From positions 307,782 through 371,781 of the forward strand of contig NZ_GL622359.1 in NCBI RefSeq assembly GCF_000185505.1: 64,000 nt of DNA, in the 5' to 3' direction. Shown piece after piece: positions 25,504 through 34,806 of the stretch. Position 1 is the first letter of the stretch, and every line of letters begins with the position of its first letter. The notes beneath the pieces were generated by a model. That model did not search any database, was not told where the DNA came from, and saw only the letters and a program-made list of their open reading frames with translations. This stretch comes from Pseudoramibacter alactolyticus ATCC 23263 (GTDB taxonomy: Bacteria > Bacillota > Clostridia > Eubacteriales > Eubacteriaceae). The translations under genes and the position numbers were made by a program.

Positions 25504-27066
25504 ATGGCAAAATTTATCGTAGGTATTGATGCAGGCACCACCGGTCTGAAAACGATGATTTTTGAACTGAATGGGAACCCACTTGCCAGTGCTTACAGGA
25601 GTTACCCCTGTAAATTTCCTCATGCAGGCTGGGTAGAACAGGATCCATGGGATTTATGGAATGCTTTATGTGAGACCTCAAAAGAGACAATTGCAAAAGC
25701 AGACATTGATCCGAAGGAAATCGCTTCTATTGCTATTTCAAGTCAGCGGGGCACATTCTTTGCTGTTGATAAAGATTGGAATCCTATAGAAGATGCTATT
25801 GTATGGAGTGATGTAAGAGCTACAAAAGAGGCACAGTGGATTGGCAGTCATTTTGGGATTGATAAATATTATGGAATCGCAGCTTCCGCAATGACGCCGA
25901 GCTTCTCATATTCCAAATTTAAATGGGTCAGGGACAACCGTCCCGACCTCTATGAGGAAGCTTACCTTTTTGTAAACGGCCAGGAATGGCTCCTCCATCA
26001 GTTGGGATCAGAAGAGGTGTTTACAGACCCTTCGTCTCTGGCGATGAATGGGATGATGGATGTTGCAAAGTTAGATTGGTCTGATGAACTTTTGGATGCA
26101 ATAAATGTATCACGCAGTAAATTGCCGCCAGTAAAGCATCCGGCCAGGCAGGTGGGCTGTATTTCACCAAAGGCTGCAGAACTCACAGGTTTTCATGCGG
26201 GAACATCGATCTGCGTCGGTGGGGGTGATCAGCAGTGTGCTGCCGTCGGCTCAGGCATTATTAAAGAAGGCATGGCTGAAATTACGGTAGGGACGGCAGG
26301 TGTCATCGTAGCTGCAGTGGATAAAGTTTATGAGGAATCGCACCATGAGATCTATTTTTCCGGCCATGCCAATCCCGGCAAGTGGGATATGGAAGGGCAG
26401 GTAACGATGGCCGCTTCCAACTTAAAATGGTTCAGAGATACATTTTGTGATGCAGAAACTGCGGTCAGCAAGGTATCCGGTAAAGATGTCTATGATATTA
26501 TCTGTGAAGAAGCAGCTAATGCCTATGTGGGAAGTCGCGGTTTGCTCTACTTCCCTTTCCTTCAGGGTCAGCTGACGCCTTACTATTGTGATGCTGCCCG
26601 GGCCGGATATGTTGGAATGACACCGGCTCACGGAAAAGCGGAAATGGCCAGAGCCGTCCTGGAGGGAGTGGCTTATGAATTAAACATGAGCATCAATGCC
26701 ATGCAGAGAGTACTTGGACGTCCGTTTGATGTTATCAGGCTTTCCGGCGGTGGCGCAAAATCTCCATTATGGCGTCAGATTCAGGCTGATGTCTATGGTG
26801 TTCCTGTAGAAAAACTGAAAATCTTTGATTGCGGTCTTGTCGGATCAGCAGCACTTGGTGCAACGGCGGTCGGGATCTTCGACAACATAGAAGAAGCTGT
26901 TGGAAACCTCGTCCATACGGATGGTTTTGTTGAACCTGATATGCATCACCATGAGATTTACAAAGAATACTTTGGCATTTTCCGTGATGCATTCCTTGCA
27001 TGGCGTGATCGCGGCATTTACGATCGACTGGCGGCTGCCACTGACAAATACTGGGACGCAAAATAA
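25504..27066 (+). CDS. FGGY-family carbohydrate kinase
   Basis: 520-aa sugar kinase with the ASKHA fold, phosphorylating a pentose, polyol or related substrate. The N-terminal phosphate loop is GIDAGTTGLKTMIFE, the FGGY domain-1 signature IVWSDVRA and the C-terminal adenosine loop LSGGGAKSPLWRQIQADVYGVPV. It is xylulokinase-like in length, but substrate residues do not let me choose between xylulose, erythritol or autoinducer-2-type substrates. AAGGAGG lies 7 nt upstream. Codon usage is more AT-rich than in neighbouring operons, suggesting acquisition. It forms an operon with the serine hydrolase 28 nt downstream. No transporter or isomerase accompanies it. Confidence 0.88.
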   Translation: MAKFIVGIDAGTTGLKTMIFELNGNPLASAYRSYPCKFPHAGWVEQDPWDLWNALCETSKETIAKADIDPKEIASIAISSQRGTFFAVDKDWNPIEDAIVWSDVRATKEAQWIGSHFGIDKYYGIAASAMTPSFSYSKFKWVRDNRPDLYEEAYLFVNGQEWLLHQLGSEEVFTDPSSLAMNGMMDVAKLDWSDELLDAINVSRSKLPPVKHPARQVGCISPKAAELTGFHAGTSICVGGGDQQCAAVGSGIIKEGMAEITVGTAGVIVAAVDKVYEESHHEIYFSGHANPGKWDMEGQVTMAASNLKWFRDTFCDAETAVSKVSGKDVYDIICEEAANAYVGSRGLLYFPFLQGQLTPYYCDAARAGYVGMTPAHGKAEMARAVLEGVAYELNMSINAMQRVLGRPFDVIRLSGGGAKSPLWRQIQADVYGVPVEKLKIFDCGLVGSAALGATAVGIFDNIEEAVGNLVHTDGFVEPDMHHHEIYKEYFGIFRDAFLAWRDRGIYDRLAAATDKYWDAK

Positions 27067-27094
27067 TACGAAAAAGTAAACAGGAGACTTGTTT

Positions 27095-28048
27095 ATGTTG
27101 AGCCTGACAGATTTTATCAACGCAATAGAAGAAAACGATTTGGAAGTAGATGCGGTAATGGCAATTAGGAATGATACGATTTTAGGGCTTCATCGTTTTT
27201 CAGACGATATTTATCACAATGTATTTTCCGTGGCGAAAAGCCATCTAGCAACGGCGGTCGGCTTTGCAATCGATGAAGAAAAATTGTCGCTCGATGATAA
27301 ACCCATTGATGCTTTCGCGGATATTATTCCCGATGATGTAGATCCCCGTTGGAATGATGTGACATTGTATAATCTTATGACAATGACATCGGGACATGGG
27401 GAGCCCTTTCTGATGACATCAGACCGGAAGAAGCTCCGCGGCGAGACAGCGGAAAAGCTTCCTGAAGCAATGATGGACGAATGGCTGATTTTTGCATTTA
27501 CACGCCCAATGATGTATGAGCCCGGAGAAAAGTTCAGCTATGGCAATCTTGCACCGTATGTCGCCGGACGCATGCTGGAAAAAGTGGTCGGGATGTCTGT
27601 CTGTGATTATTTGTATAAAAAGTTCTGGCGTCGGGTCGGAACCGAAAAGCCCCGTTGGGACACAGACTCGAAAGGGCACACTTTCCCTGCCAGCGATCTG
27701 TTCCTTGATATTGTAGATATGGCTAAACTCGGCCAACTCTATGCTTCAGGCGGAACATATAAAGGAATACGTTTTCTGTCAGAAGAATGGGTGAAAAAAG
27801 CAGGTGCATTCCATGTACCGTCTTCATCCATTAATCCGGCAGGAAACGCAATAGATGAGGAAGCAGGATACGGATTTTATTTTTGGAGAAATTACGGTGA
27901 CGAAAACAGTTATCGCTGTTATGGTCGCGAAGCACAGTTTGTCATCATTATGCCGGATAAAAATGCGGTTGTAGCGGTACAATCGATGCAGCACAACGTG
28001 CAGCCAGTCATGGATGCAATATGGGAATACATTTTTCCGCAGATATAA
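27095..28048 (+). CDS. beta-lactamase-family serine hydrolase
   Basis: 317-aa cytoplasmic serine hydrolase of the class C beta-lactamase/esterase family. The active-site S-x-x-K is SVAK in NVFSVAKSHLATAVG, and the Tyr motif is YGN in EKFSYGNLAPYVAGRML. There is no signal peptide, so it is unlikely to be a secreted beta-lactamase; it is more likely an esterase or peptidase. I place the start at ATG 27095, 8 nt after AGGAG; an in-frame TTG at 27089 is too close. It shares the AT-rich composition and operon of the FGGY kinase, so it may act on the same metabolite, but no substrate is evident. Confidence 0.85.
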   Translation: MLSLTDFINAIEENDLEVDAVMAIRNDTILGLHRFSDDIYHNVFSVAKSHLATAVGFAIDEEKLSLDDKPIDAFADIIPDDVDPRWNDVTLYNLMTMTSGHGEPFLMTSDRKKLRGETAEKLPEAMMDEWLIFAFTRPMMYEPGEKFSYGNLAPYVAGRMLEKVVGMSVCDYLYKKFWRRVGTEKPRWDTDSKGHTFPASDLFLDIVDMAKLGQLYASGGTYKGIRFLSEEWVKKAGAFHVPSSSINPAGNAIDEEAGYGFYFWRNYGDENSYRCYGREAQFVIIMPDKNAVVAVQSMQHNVQPVMDAIWEYIFPQI

Positions 28049-28554
28049 TGTCGCGGTTCAGATTTGCGTATAACACAAACAAGGATTCATCAAGCTATCT
28101 ATGGGCTTAAAAAAGTTTGTAGGCAGTTAAACTTTAACAAAATGGCTGTTGCATTATGATATGCACCTTTTCCAAGTAGACAAGCAAAAAATAAAAACTT
28201 GTTGATAATGCGGAGCATATCGGGATTTTATTGCTTCTCCTTCTTATTTCCTTATTATTTAGATCCTATGTTTTATAAAGATATTTAATCTATAAATGGC
28301 ATACTTATTTCATTGATCATAAACACCTGCATTTTTTATTTAGTAGAAAAGACTTCAAAAATGAAGTGAGAGCATATTAATCTTTCAATTTAGTATGCAT
28401 GATAGAAGAGAGATTTGCTGCTGATCATAGTGTATGTGCCTATAGATGGCATCTGCAATCTTTTTATCAGAAACCACTATTCTTGCACCTTGATATGTTG
28501 CAGCACAAAGATCGGGCGGGACTTTCGTCCCGCTTTTGGTTGTATAATAAACAA
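28049..28554. other. AT-rich intergenic region
   Basis: About 500 bp following the serine hydrolase. A GC-rich hairpin, GCGGGAC / GTCCCGC (28516-28533), with TTTT on the plus side may end rightward transcription. The only coding-like segment is a minus-strand frame (28385-28558). The rest, 28049-28384, shows no gene, repeat or RNA that I can recognise. Confidence 0.4.
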
Positions 28555-28558
28555 TCAA
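28385..28558 (-). pseudogene. gene fragment of unknown type
   Basis: A 57-codon minus-strand frame containing TTKSGTKVPPDLCAATYQG and ARIVVSDKKIADAIYRHI. The amino acid composition looks translated. Its possible TTG start overlaps the TGA of the frameshifted YcxB-like gene (TTGA), but there is no ribosome binding site, and the hairpin at 28516-28533 falls inside it. It could be the tail of a lost AT-rich gene. I do not recognise the family. Confidence 0.3.
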
Positions 28559-29059
28559 GCGGCAGTCGAGGTGATGATAAGACCTCGTTCTTTTAGAAAT
28601 ACAACCAGGTCGGATTGTTCGCTTGACGTGGGTTGTTCGAAAAAAACAATGGCCATTTGATGGTCTTTGGACAAAAGCAGGCCGTGCTCAGCGATAAAAA
28701 CAGTATAGCGAATGGCATTGTAGGGTAAAGTGATGCCCGCCCGGCCCGGACACATGGATTCCGTCATCTTTGAACACAGTGGTCACGTCGTATTCGTTGC
28801 GGCCGGTCAAACGCCGGATGGCCTTTAAATTGTCGTGAATCGTGCGCCGCAAGCTTATTATATAAGCGACGAGGATCCCGGTAGCGAGCACCAAAAGAGC
28901 AACCGCGGATTGGGCGTTGCCCTGGTGCCAGCGAAGCGCGCCGAGAGCAGTCATAATGCCGGCCAATATCGGCATCGCTATATTAAAATGTTTGGGATAA
29001 AGATAAGGATGTATCTTTTTGAGCAGTGCGGCATCAATGGTGCCGTTGGTTTGAAACAT
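28555..29059 (-). pseudogene. YcxB-like membrane protein, frameshifted
   Basis: Two adjacent minus-strand frames together make one protein of the YcxB-like family. The first (29059 leftward, to about 28740) starts at an ATG with GGAGG upstream. It has two hydrophobic helices (FNIAMPILAGIMTALGAL; AVALLVLATGILVAYIISL), then DVTTVFKDDGIHVSGPG. The second continues with AGITLPYNAIRYTVF and ends in SEQSDLVVFLKERGL to the stop at 28555. The break lies in a G/C-rich run around 28736-28746 (GGGCCGGGCGGGC on the minus strand), where one indel restores a protein of about 168 aa. It could be a real mutation or an error in this run. Confidence 0.65.
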
Positions 29060-29091
29060 GGGAACCTCCGTCAGAGTAAAGACATATCGGC

Positions 29092-29100
29092 ATTATAGCA
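29092..29100 (-). promoter_or_regulatory. extended -10 promoter of YcxB-like gene
   Basis: Minus strand TGCTATAAT, about 35 bp upstream of the ATG at 29059; no clear -35. Confidence 0.5.
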
Positions 29101-29148
29101 TGACGCGACATAAAAAACTTGCGCAATACTTAAAAAATAGGATTTTGC

Positions 29149-29177
29149 TTGCAATTCGATTTGACGCGCATTATAAT
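29149..29177 (+). promoter_or_regulatory. lon promoter
   Basis: TTGCAA (29149-29154), 17-bp spacer, TATAAT (29172-29177); predicted start near 29184. Confidence 0.65.
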
Positions 29178-29196
29178 GCTGTCAAATCAAATGTTA

Positions 29197-29223
29197 AAGA
29201 TGGCTTTTAAAAGCCATTTTTTT
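29197..29223 (+). promoter_or_regulatory. terminator-like hairpin in the lon leader
   Basis: The stem AAAGATGGCTT / AAGCCATTTTTT (one G-U pair) with a TTAA loop is followed by a run of T. It lies between the lon promoter and the CIRCE element, so most transcripts from that promoter could stop after about 40 nt. It may be an attenuator. Confidence 0.45.
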
Positions 29224-29233
29224 AACAGAAATG

Positions 29234-29260
29234 TTAGCACTCAACAATAAGGACTGCTAA
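29234..29260 (+). promoter_or_regulatory. CIRCE operator (HrcA site)
   Basis: TTAGCACTC, 9-bp spacer, GACTGCTAA. This matches the CIRCE consensus TTAGCACTC-N9-GAGTGCTAA with a single mismatch (C for G). It lies 18 bp before the lon start codon, within the transcribed leader. HrcA binds such sites and represses until heat stress. CIRCE normally precedes groES or hrcA-dnaK operons. Confidence 0.9.
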
Positions 29261-29277
29261 CAAGAAGGGAGAAACGC

Positions 29278-31581
29278 ATGACGGTTGTACCGATTTATAA
29301 TATGGTGGTGGCACCCAATGCCAGAACTTTTATGCAGACGGATCTTTATAAGAGACTAACGGGAAAAGATCCGGAAGAAAACGAGCAGGTGGTGTTGCTG
29401 ATTGCGCGTAAGCAGGCGTTGTTATCAGAAATGCGGCAGATAGATTTTTATCCCATTGGGGTATCCGGCCGTATTGTTGAAATCAACCAGAACGGATATT
29501 TAGTCTTTAAGACCGGAGATCGGGTTAATGTGGAAAATCTTTCGATCATTGGCGGGGAAAGAATTGAACTTGAAGCGATTCCGAAGCCAGATATTGAGGA
29601 TTTAGATGCTGAAGACGAAAAATCGCGGCTGGAAGTGCTCAAGAGCAAGCTGGTGGAATCTGTCAAAGATTTTCGCTGGGGGGTAATCGCGCGAAATTAT
29701 TTCACGCAGATGAAAACCATCGGCGAAGTTACGTCGCTGCTTTCCATCTGGATGACCAATTCGCCGGACGAAAAATACGCAGTGCTCGAACAGAACAGCT
29801 GTGAAAAACGGACGGCCATGATGGAAAAAATGGTCTATGAATATTTGGAAATCACCAAAATCACCAATGAAGCCGAAACGGAACAGAAAAAGGATTACGA
29901 AAAGCTTTATCGTCAGGAAGCCATCAAAAAACAGATGCAGTATCTGCAAAAGGAGCTTGACGAAATGGATCCGGAAAATGTATCGGATATTCGCCGGCTG
30001 GAATTGGCGGTTGAAGAATCCGGGATGAACGAAGAGGCGAAAAAGGAAGCCGGTAAGGTGCTCAGCCGCCTGAAGCAGGAGGGCCAGCATTCCCAGGAAG
30101 CCGGCATGCTCTACGATTATCTGGATTTTATGGCCAAGTTGCCCTGGAAAAAGGAAGAAGCCAAGGCGATCGACCTGGATGAAGCCGAAAAAATCCTTGA
30201 TGAAGATCATTTTGGTCTCAAAAAGGTCAAGCAGCGCATCGTGCAGCAGGTGGCGGTGATGAATTTGCAGCACAAACAGTCGGGGTCCATTCTGCTCTTT
30301 GTGGGAGCCCCCGGCACCGGCAAGACCAGCATCGGTAAATCCATCGCCAAAGCCCTCGGCCGGGAATATGTCCGCGTCAGTTTGGGCGGGGTGCGCGACG
30401 AAGCAGATATCCGTGGGCACAGACGAACATATATCGGCGCGATGCCCGGGCGCATCATGGACGGCATTCACAAGGCGGGCGTCTCCAATCCGGTAATGGT
30501 GCTCGACGAGGTGGATAAGCTTTCGATGAGTTACAACGGCGATCCGGCTTCGGCCTTGCTCGAAGTGCTTGATCCGGAGCAGAACAACACCTTCACTGAT
30601 CACTATGCCAACGTGCCTTATGATTTGTCCGATGTGTTCTTTATCTGCACGGCCAACAGCCTGGACACGATTCCCGAGCCGCTGCTCAACCGAATGGAGG
30701 TGATTCAATTCGAAGGCTACACGGCAACGGATAAGTTCCAGATTGCCAAGCGTCATTTGCTGCCGCGAGCCTACGCGGCCATGGGCATTGATGAAGAACG
30801 GTTGATGCTGCCGGATGAAACACTGCGCGCCATTATCTCGGATTACACGATGGAAGCGGGTGTCCGCGGTCTTAAAAAACGCATCGATACCCTTTGCCGG
30901 GCGGCGGCGGTGCAAATCGTGAAGGGCGAAGGCGGACAGCTGACCATCGTGCCGGACGAACTGCGGGATTATCTGGATATGCGGCCGGTGACCCACGATC
31001 ACATTCTGGCGAAGAAAAAGCCGGGAATTGTCACCGGGCTTGCCTGGACGCGGGTCGGCGGTGAAATTCTCTTTATTGAGACTCTGATGACCGCGGGGAG
31101 CGGCAAGGTGATTATCACTGGGCAGCTGGGCGACGTGATGAAGGAATCGGTGCAGATTGCGGTGAGTCTGGTGAAAGCCATGTTCCCGGAACAGGCCGAA
31201 AAGTTTGAGAAGAACGATCTGCACGTGCACGTGCCGGCCGGAGCCGTGCCCAAAGACGGCCCGTCGGCGGGGATCACGCTGACGACGGCCATCGCCTCGC
31301 TGGTCTGTCAAAAGGCGGTCAGCCCGGAATTTGCGATGACCGGCGAAGTGTCGCTGCGCGGGGTGGTGACGCCCATCGGCGGGCTGCCGGAGAAATTGAT
31401 GGCGGCTCAGCGCGCCGGCATTCAAAGGGTCTTTATCCCCAAGGATAATGTGGATGATTTGAAGGATGTCGCTGATGAAGTCAAAGCCAGACTGACCGTC
31501 ATTCCGGTCGGGACCGTGCAGGAAGTTCTCGAGAAAACCGGCGTGATCGGCGAGATGCAAGACACGTTAAAAGCTGTTTAA
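29278..31581 (+). CDS. lon: ATP-dependent protease La (Lon)
   Basis: Cytoplasmic AAA+ serine protease (767 aa, family-typical) that degrades damaged and regulatory proteins. Residues 1-190 are the N-terminal substrate domain, followed by a coiled-coil. The Walker A motif is GAPGTGKTS, the Walker B VMVLDEVDKL. The protease domain holds the Ser of KDGPSAGITLTTAIAS and the Lys of GGLPEKLMAAQRAG, the Ser-Lys dyad. The ATG follows AAGGGAG. It is monocistronic. The CIRCE operator implies heat induction through HrcA rather than the CtsR or sigma control more usual for proteases. Confidence 0.97.
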   Translation: MTVVPIYNMVVAPNARTFMQTDLYKRLTGKDPEENEQVVLLIARKQALLSEMRQIDFYPIGVSGRIVEINQNGYLVFKTGDRVNVENLSIIGGERIELEAIPKPDIEDLDAEDEKSRLEVLKSKLVESVKDFRWGVIARNYFTQMKTIGEVTSLLSIWMTNSPDEKYAVLEQNSCEKRTAMMEKMVYEYLEITKITNEAETEQKKDYEKLYRQEAIKKQMQYLQKELDEMDPENVSDIRRLELAVEESGMNEEAKKEAGKVLSRLKQEGQHSQEAGMLYDYLDFMAKLPWKKEEAKAIDLDEAEKILDEDHFGLKKVKQRIVQQVAVMNLQHKQSGSILLFVGAPGTGKTSIGKSIAKALGREYVRVSLGGVRDEADIRGHRRTYIGAMPGRIMDGIHKAGVSNPVMVLDEVDKLSMSYNGDPASALLEVLDPEQNNTFTDHYANVPYDLSDVFFICTANSLDTIPEPLLNRMEVIQFEGYTATDKFQIAKRHLLPRAYAAMGIDEERLMLPDETLRAIISDYTMEAGVRGLKKRIDTLCRAAAVQIVKGEGGQLTIVPDELRDYLDMRPVTHDHILAKKKPGIVTGLAWTRVGGEILFIETLMTAGSGKVIITGQLGDVMKESVQIAVSLVKAMFPEQAEKFEKNDLHVHVPAGAVPKDGPSAGITLTTAIASLVCQKAVSPEFAMTGEVSLRGVVTPIGGLPEKLMAAQRAGIQRVFIPKDNVDDLKDVADEVKARLTVIPVGTVQEVLEKTGVIGEMQDTLKAV

Positions 31582-31599
31582 AACAATAAAATTAAGATT

Positions 31600-31637
31600 A
31601 AAAATCCTCATTTTCTTTGACGGGAATGGGGATTTTT
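31600..31637 (+). terminator. terminator after lon
   Basis: AAAAATCC / GGATTTTT arms with an inner CATT / AATG pairing, ending in a T-run 18-55 nt after the lon stop. Confidence 0.7.
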
Positions 31638-31664
31638 GAATGCATGAAAAATTTATGTTATAAT
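31636..31664 (+). promoter_or_regulatory. promoter of osmoprotectant transporter
   Basis: TTGAAT (31636-31641), 17 bp, TATAAT (31659-31664) with TG in front of the -10. The -35 overlaps the T-tract of the lon terminator. Confidence 0.55.
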
Positions 31665-31722
31665 ATTTAAACTAAGTTAGTTTAATTCAAAGCGAAATCA
31701 TGGAAACAAAGGAGGGATTCGC

Positions 31723-32967
31723 ATGCGTCAGATCACGATTAAACATCTGACTAAGATATTTGGCAAACGTAAAAAACAGGCAATGAATATGATTGAAGCT
31801 CATAAAAGCAAAACAGAAATTCTTGAAAAAACCGGCTGTACGGTCGGCGTTTATGATGTGAACTTAGAGATTGAACAGGGAGAAATTTTTGTAATTATGG
31901 GGCTTTCGGGCAGCGGCAAGTCGACGCTGGTTCGAATGCTGAATCGTTTGATTGAACCGACGAGTGGTGAGATTCGTTTTGAAGATGAAGATGTGGTTCA
32001 AATGAATGACGAAGCGCTGCGGGATTACCGGCGGAGCAAAGTGAACATGGTCTTTCAGAATTTTGGGCTTTTTCCGCACCGGACGATTTTAGAAAATACG
32101 GAGTACGGCTTAGCTGTTCGCGGGGTGGACGCCGCCCAGCGGCGGCAGCGAGCAGAAAAAATTCTGGAAAGCTTTCATCTGTTGCCCTTTGCCGATCAAT
32201 ATCCCGATCAGCTTTCCGGCGGGATGCAGCAGCGCGTCGGTCTGGCCCGGGCGATTGTCAACGATCCGGAAGTGCTCCTCATGGATGAGGCCTTTTCGGC
32301 GCTCGACCCGCTGATTCGGCGCAATATGCAAGACGAGCTGTTGGAGCTGCACGAAAGCCTGAATAAAACCATTGTTTTTATTACCCACGATTTGAATGAA
32401 GCTTTGCGTTTGGGCGATCGCATCGCCTTTATGCGCGACGGGCAAATCGTGCAGGTAGGCACCGGAGAGGAAATTCTCATGCATCCGGCCGACGAATTTG
32501 TCCGGCAGTTTATTCAGGATGTGGATGTCTCCAAGGTGCTCACTGCGGAGAACGTGATGATTCCGGCAATCACAGCTAATATTGAACTCGACGGCCCCTA
32601 TGTGGCATTGCGGCGTATGCGCAAAGAACACGTGTCGATGCTGATGGCCATTGACCGCAAGCGCAGACTCAAAGGGACGCTCCAGGCAAAAGAAGTACTG
32701 CGTGCCAGCCGGGAAGGGAAGAAGCTGACAGAAGTCATGGATCTTCAGGTTCAAAAAATTCCCAAGGAGACGCTGGTGACAGACATTTTCAATTTGATTT
32801 ATGATTCGCCGACGCCTTTGGCCGTGGTGGACGAGAGGGACCGCTTGCTTGGCGTGGTGATTCGCGGCACAGTGCTTGAAGCGCTGGCCGACATCAGCAG
32901 CACAGAAGTCTCGGATCAGGATACTCCGGACACGGTCAAGTCAGATAAGGAGGATGCGCATGTTTAA
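31723..32967 (+). CDS. glycine betaine/proline ABC transporter ATPase
   Basis: ProV/OpuAA-type ATPase (414 aa) energising import of a quaternary-amine osmoprotectant. Walker [10 protein letters not shown], signature [14 protein letters not shown] and Walker [14 protein letters not shown] are intact, and [11 protein letters not shown] is the switch region. Residues from about 275 form a pair of CBS domains, which sense ionic strength in OpuA. AAGGAGG precedes the ATG. The last 8 nt overlap the permease/binding-protein gene, so the two are coupled. Confidence 0.95.
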   Translation: MRQITIKHLTKIFGKRKKQAMNMIEAHKSKTEILEKTGCTVGVYDVNLEIEQGEIFVIMGLSGSGKSTLVRMLNRLIEPTSGEIRFEDEDVVQMNDEALRDYRRSKVNMVFQNFGLFPHRTILENTEYGLAVRGVDAAQRRQRAEKILESFHLLPFADQYPDQLSGGMQQRVGLARAIVNDPEVLLMDEAFSALDPLIRRNMQDELLELHESLNKTIVFITHDLNEALRLGDRIAFMRDGQIVQVGTGEEILMHPADEFVRQFIQDVDVSKVLTAENVMIPAITANIELDGPYVALRRMRKEHVSMLMAIDRKRRLKGTLQAKEVLRASREGKKLTEVMDLQVQKIPKETLVTDIFNLIYDSPTPLAVVDERDRLLGVVIRGTVLEALADISSTEVSDQDTPDTVKSDKEDAHV

Positions 32968-34690
32968 AATATTAACCACAGCGATTCCGGTGGCTGACGG
33001 CGTTGAGCATGTTGTCAGTTGGATGACCAAAGCCTGGGCGGGATTCTTCTCCGCGGTGCAGTGGGGCGGCAAGGGCGCGATGGATGCCATCACCCGATTT
33101 TTGGTGTTTCTGCCGCCGGTGCTGGTTATTCTGGGACTGGCTGTTGCGGCTTATTTTGTCGCGAATCGGAAGAAGGGATTGCCAATTTTTGTGCTCATTG
33201 GCCTGCTCTTTGTTTATAATCAAGGCCTATGGGAAGATATGATGAACACGGTGACGCTGGTGTTTATGGCGGCGCTCCTTTCAGTGGTTATCGGAATTCC
33301 CCTGGGGATTCTTATGGCGAAAAAAGATCGGGCACAAGTCGTGATTCAACCGATTCTTGACTTCATGCAGACCATGCCGGCCTTTGTGTATCTGATTCCG
33401 GCAGTGGCTTTCTTTGGCATTGGCATGGTGCCGGGAGTTTTTGCGTCAATTATTTTTGCGCTGCCGCCGACGGTGCGCTTCACCAATCTCGGCATTCGAG
33501 AGATCCCGCGGGAACTCATTGAGGCATCGGATGCCTTCGGATCGACCTCTTCTCAGAAACTTTTTAAAATCGAGCTGCCTTTGGCGAGAAATACCATCAT
33601 GGCCGGCATCAACCAAACGATTATGCTGGCGCTGTCAATGGTGGTTACCGCCTCGATGATCGGTGCGCCCGGGCTGGGCCGCGGCGTGCTTTCGGCGCTG
33701 CAGCGTGCCCAGGTGGGCAATGGTTTTGTCAGCGGGATGGCACTGGTGGTTCTCGCAATTATCATCGACCGCTTTACACAAAAATTAGCGGTGGCGGATA
33801 CCAGGCGCAAGGCAGCGGCCAAGGCGGCACAAACCAATCCCAAACGCCGGCGGGTAATTAGCGGCGTGGTAGCCGCGCTGGTGATGATTGGCGTGGTGGC
33901 GGCCGCCCGCATCGGCAGCGGCAGTCAACAGGAAATCAAGCTTGCTTATGTGCAGTGGGATTCCGAAGTGGCATCGACTCATGTGATCGCAGAAGTTTTG
34001 AAGGATCAGGGCTACAAGGTAACATTAATACCGTTGGATAATGCCGTGATGTGGGAATCGGTTGCTCGAGGGGAATCGGATGCTATGGTCTCGGCCTGGC
34101 TGCCCAACACCCACCGCGCGCAGTATAAACAATACCGCAAGGAACTGGTCAATCTTGGAGCAAACTTGACCGGCGCAAAGTTGGGGTTAGTCGTTCCTGA
34201 TTATATGCGTGTGGATTCGATTGCGGATTTGTCAACTGAGGCTGGCCAAACCGTCACAGGCATTGAAGCCGGCAGTGGTGTGGTTACCGCAGCGGAAAAA
34301 ACGGTCAAAACGTATCCGAATCTGAAAGGATGGAAGGTCACGACGACGTCCAGCGGGACGATGGCGACGGCGTTGGGCAAAGCGATTGATCAGCACCAGC
34401 CAATTATTGTGACCGGCTGGAGCCCTCATTGGATGTTTCAGAAATATCATTTGAAATACCTGAAGGATCCAAGAGGCACCATGGGGAAAGCAGAGCATGT
34501 CAGCACCATGGCTCGAAAAGGGCTAAAAAGTGACATGCCCAAGGCTTACCGCATCCTCAATCACTTTCATTGGACGACGGATGATATCAGCAGCGTGATG
34601 TTGGACATTCAAAATGGTATGGATCCGGAAAAGGCGGCAAGAAAATGGGTTAAGGCGCATCCCGATCAAGTCGCTCGGTGGACGCGCTAA
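32960..34690 (+). CDS. fused permease and substrate-binding protein (ProW-ProX type)
   Basis: 576-aa fusion. Residues 1-320 are a ProW-like permease with about six hydrophobic helices; the coupling region is [28 protein letters not shown]. Residues from about 330 are an OpuAC substrate-binding domain ([46 protein letters not shown]), carrying the Trp residues that form the aromatic cage for glycine betaine. The single membrane-tethered chain matches OpuABC-type systems of Gram-positives. The true start is the ATG with AAGGAGG 6 nt upstream, 84 nt into the open frame. It completes a two-gene transporter with the ATPase. Confidence 0.93.
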   Translation: MFKILTTAIPVADGVEHVVSWMTKAWAGFFSAVQWGGKGAMDAITRFLVFLPPVLVILGLAVAAYFVANRKKGLPIFVLIGLLFVYNQGLWEDMMNTVTLVFMAALLSVVIGIPLGILMAKKDRAQVVIQPILDFMQTMPAFVYLIPAVAFFGIGMVPGVFASIIFALPPTVRFTNLGIREIPRELIEASDAFGSTSSQKLFKIELPLARNTIMAGINQTIMLALSMVVTASMIGAPGLGRGVLSALQRAQVGNGFVSGMALVVLAIIIDRFTQKLAVADTRRKAAAKAAQTNPKRRRVISGVVAALVMIGVVAAARIGSGSQQEIKLAYVQWDSEVASTHVIAEVLKDQGYKVTLIPLDNAVMWESVARGESDAMVSAWLPNTHRAQYKQYRKELVNLGANLTGAKLGLVVPDYMRVDSIADLSTEAGQTVTGIEAGSGVVTAAEKTVKTYPNLKGWKVTTTSSGTMATALGKAIDQHQPIIVTGWSPHWMFQKYHLKYLKDPRGTMGKAEHVSTMARKGLKSDMPKAYRILNHFHWTTDDISSVMLDIQNGMDPEKAARKWVKAHPDQVARWTR

Positions 34691-34734
34691 ACGTAGGAAA
34701 TTTTAAAAAATGACATAAAAAAGAGTGCGGCGAT

Positions 34735-34763
34735 TTGCGAAAGGTGGGAGCTCCTGTTAAAAT
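34735..34763 (+). promoter_or_regulatory. promoter
   Basis: TTGCGA (34735-34740), 17 bp, TAAAAT (34758-34763) with TG upstream of the -10, facing the 129-aa gene. Confidence 0.55.
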
Positions 34764-34806
34764 AAGGCGACAAAGCATACAGATGGAAAAGAAAGGGGAA
34801 CACCGA

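Noticed and set aside
27095-28048. Secreted beta-lactamase resistance gene
   Set aside because: No signal peptide or KTG motif context typical of resistance enzymes; it fits the cytoplasmic esterase-like branch better.
29602-31560. 652-codon open frame opposite lon
   Set aside because: Antisense shadow: low-complexity His/Arg/Phe content, no start signals, and the plus strand is unmistakably Lon.
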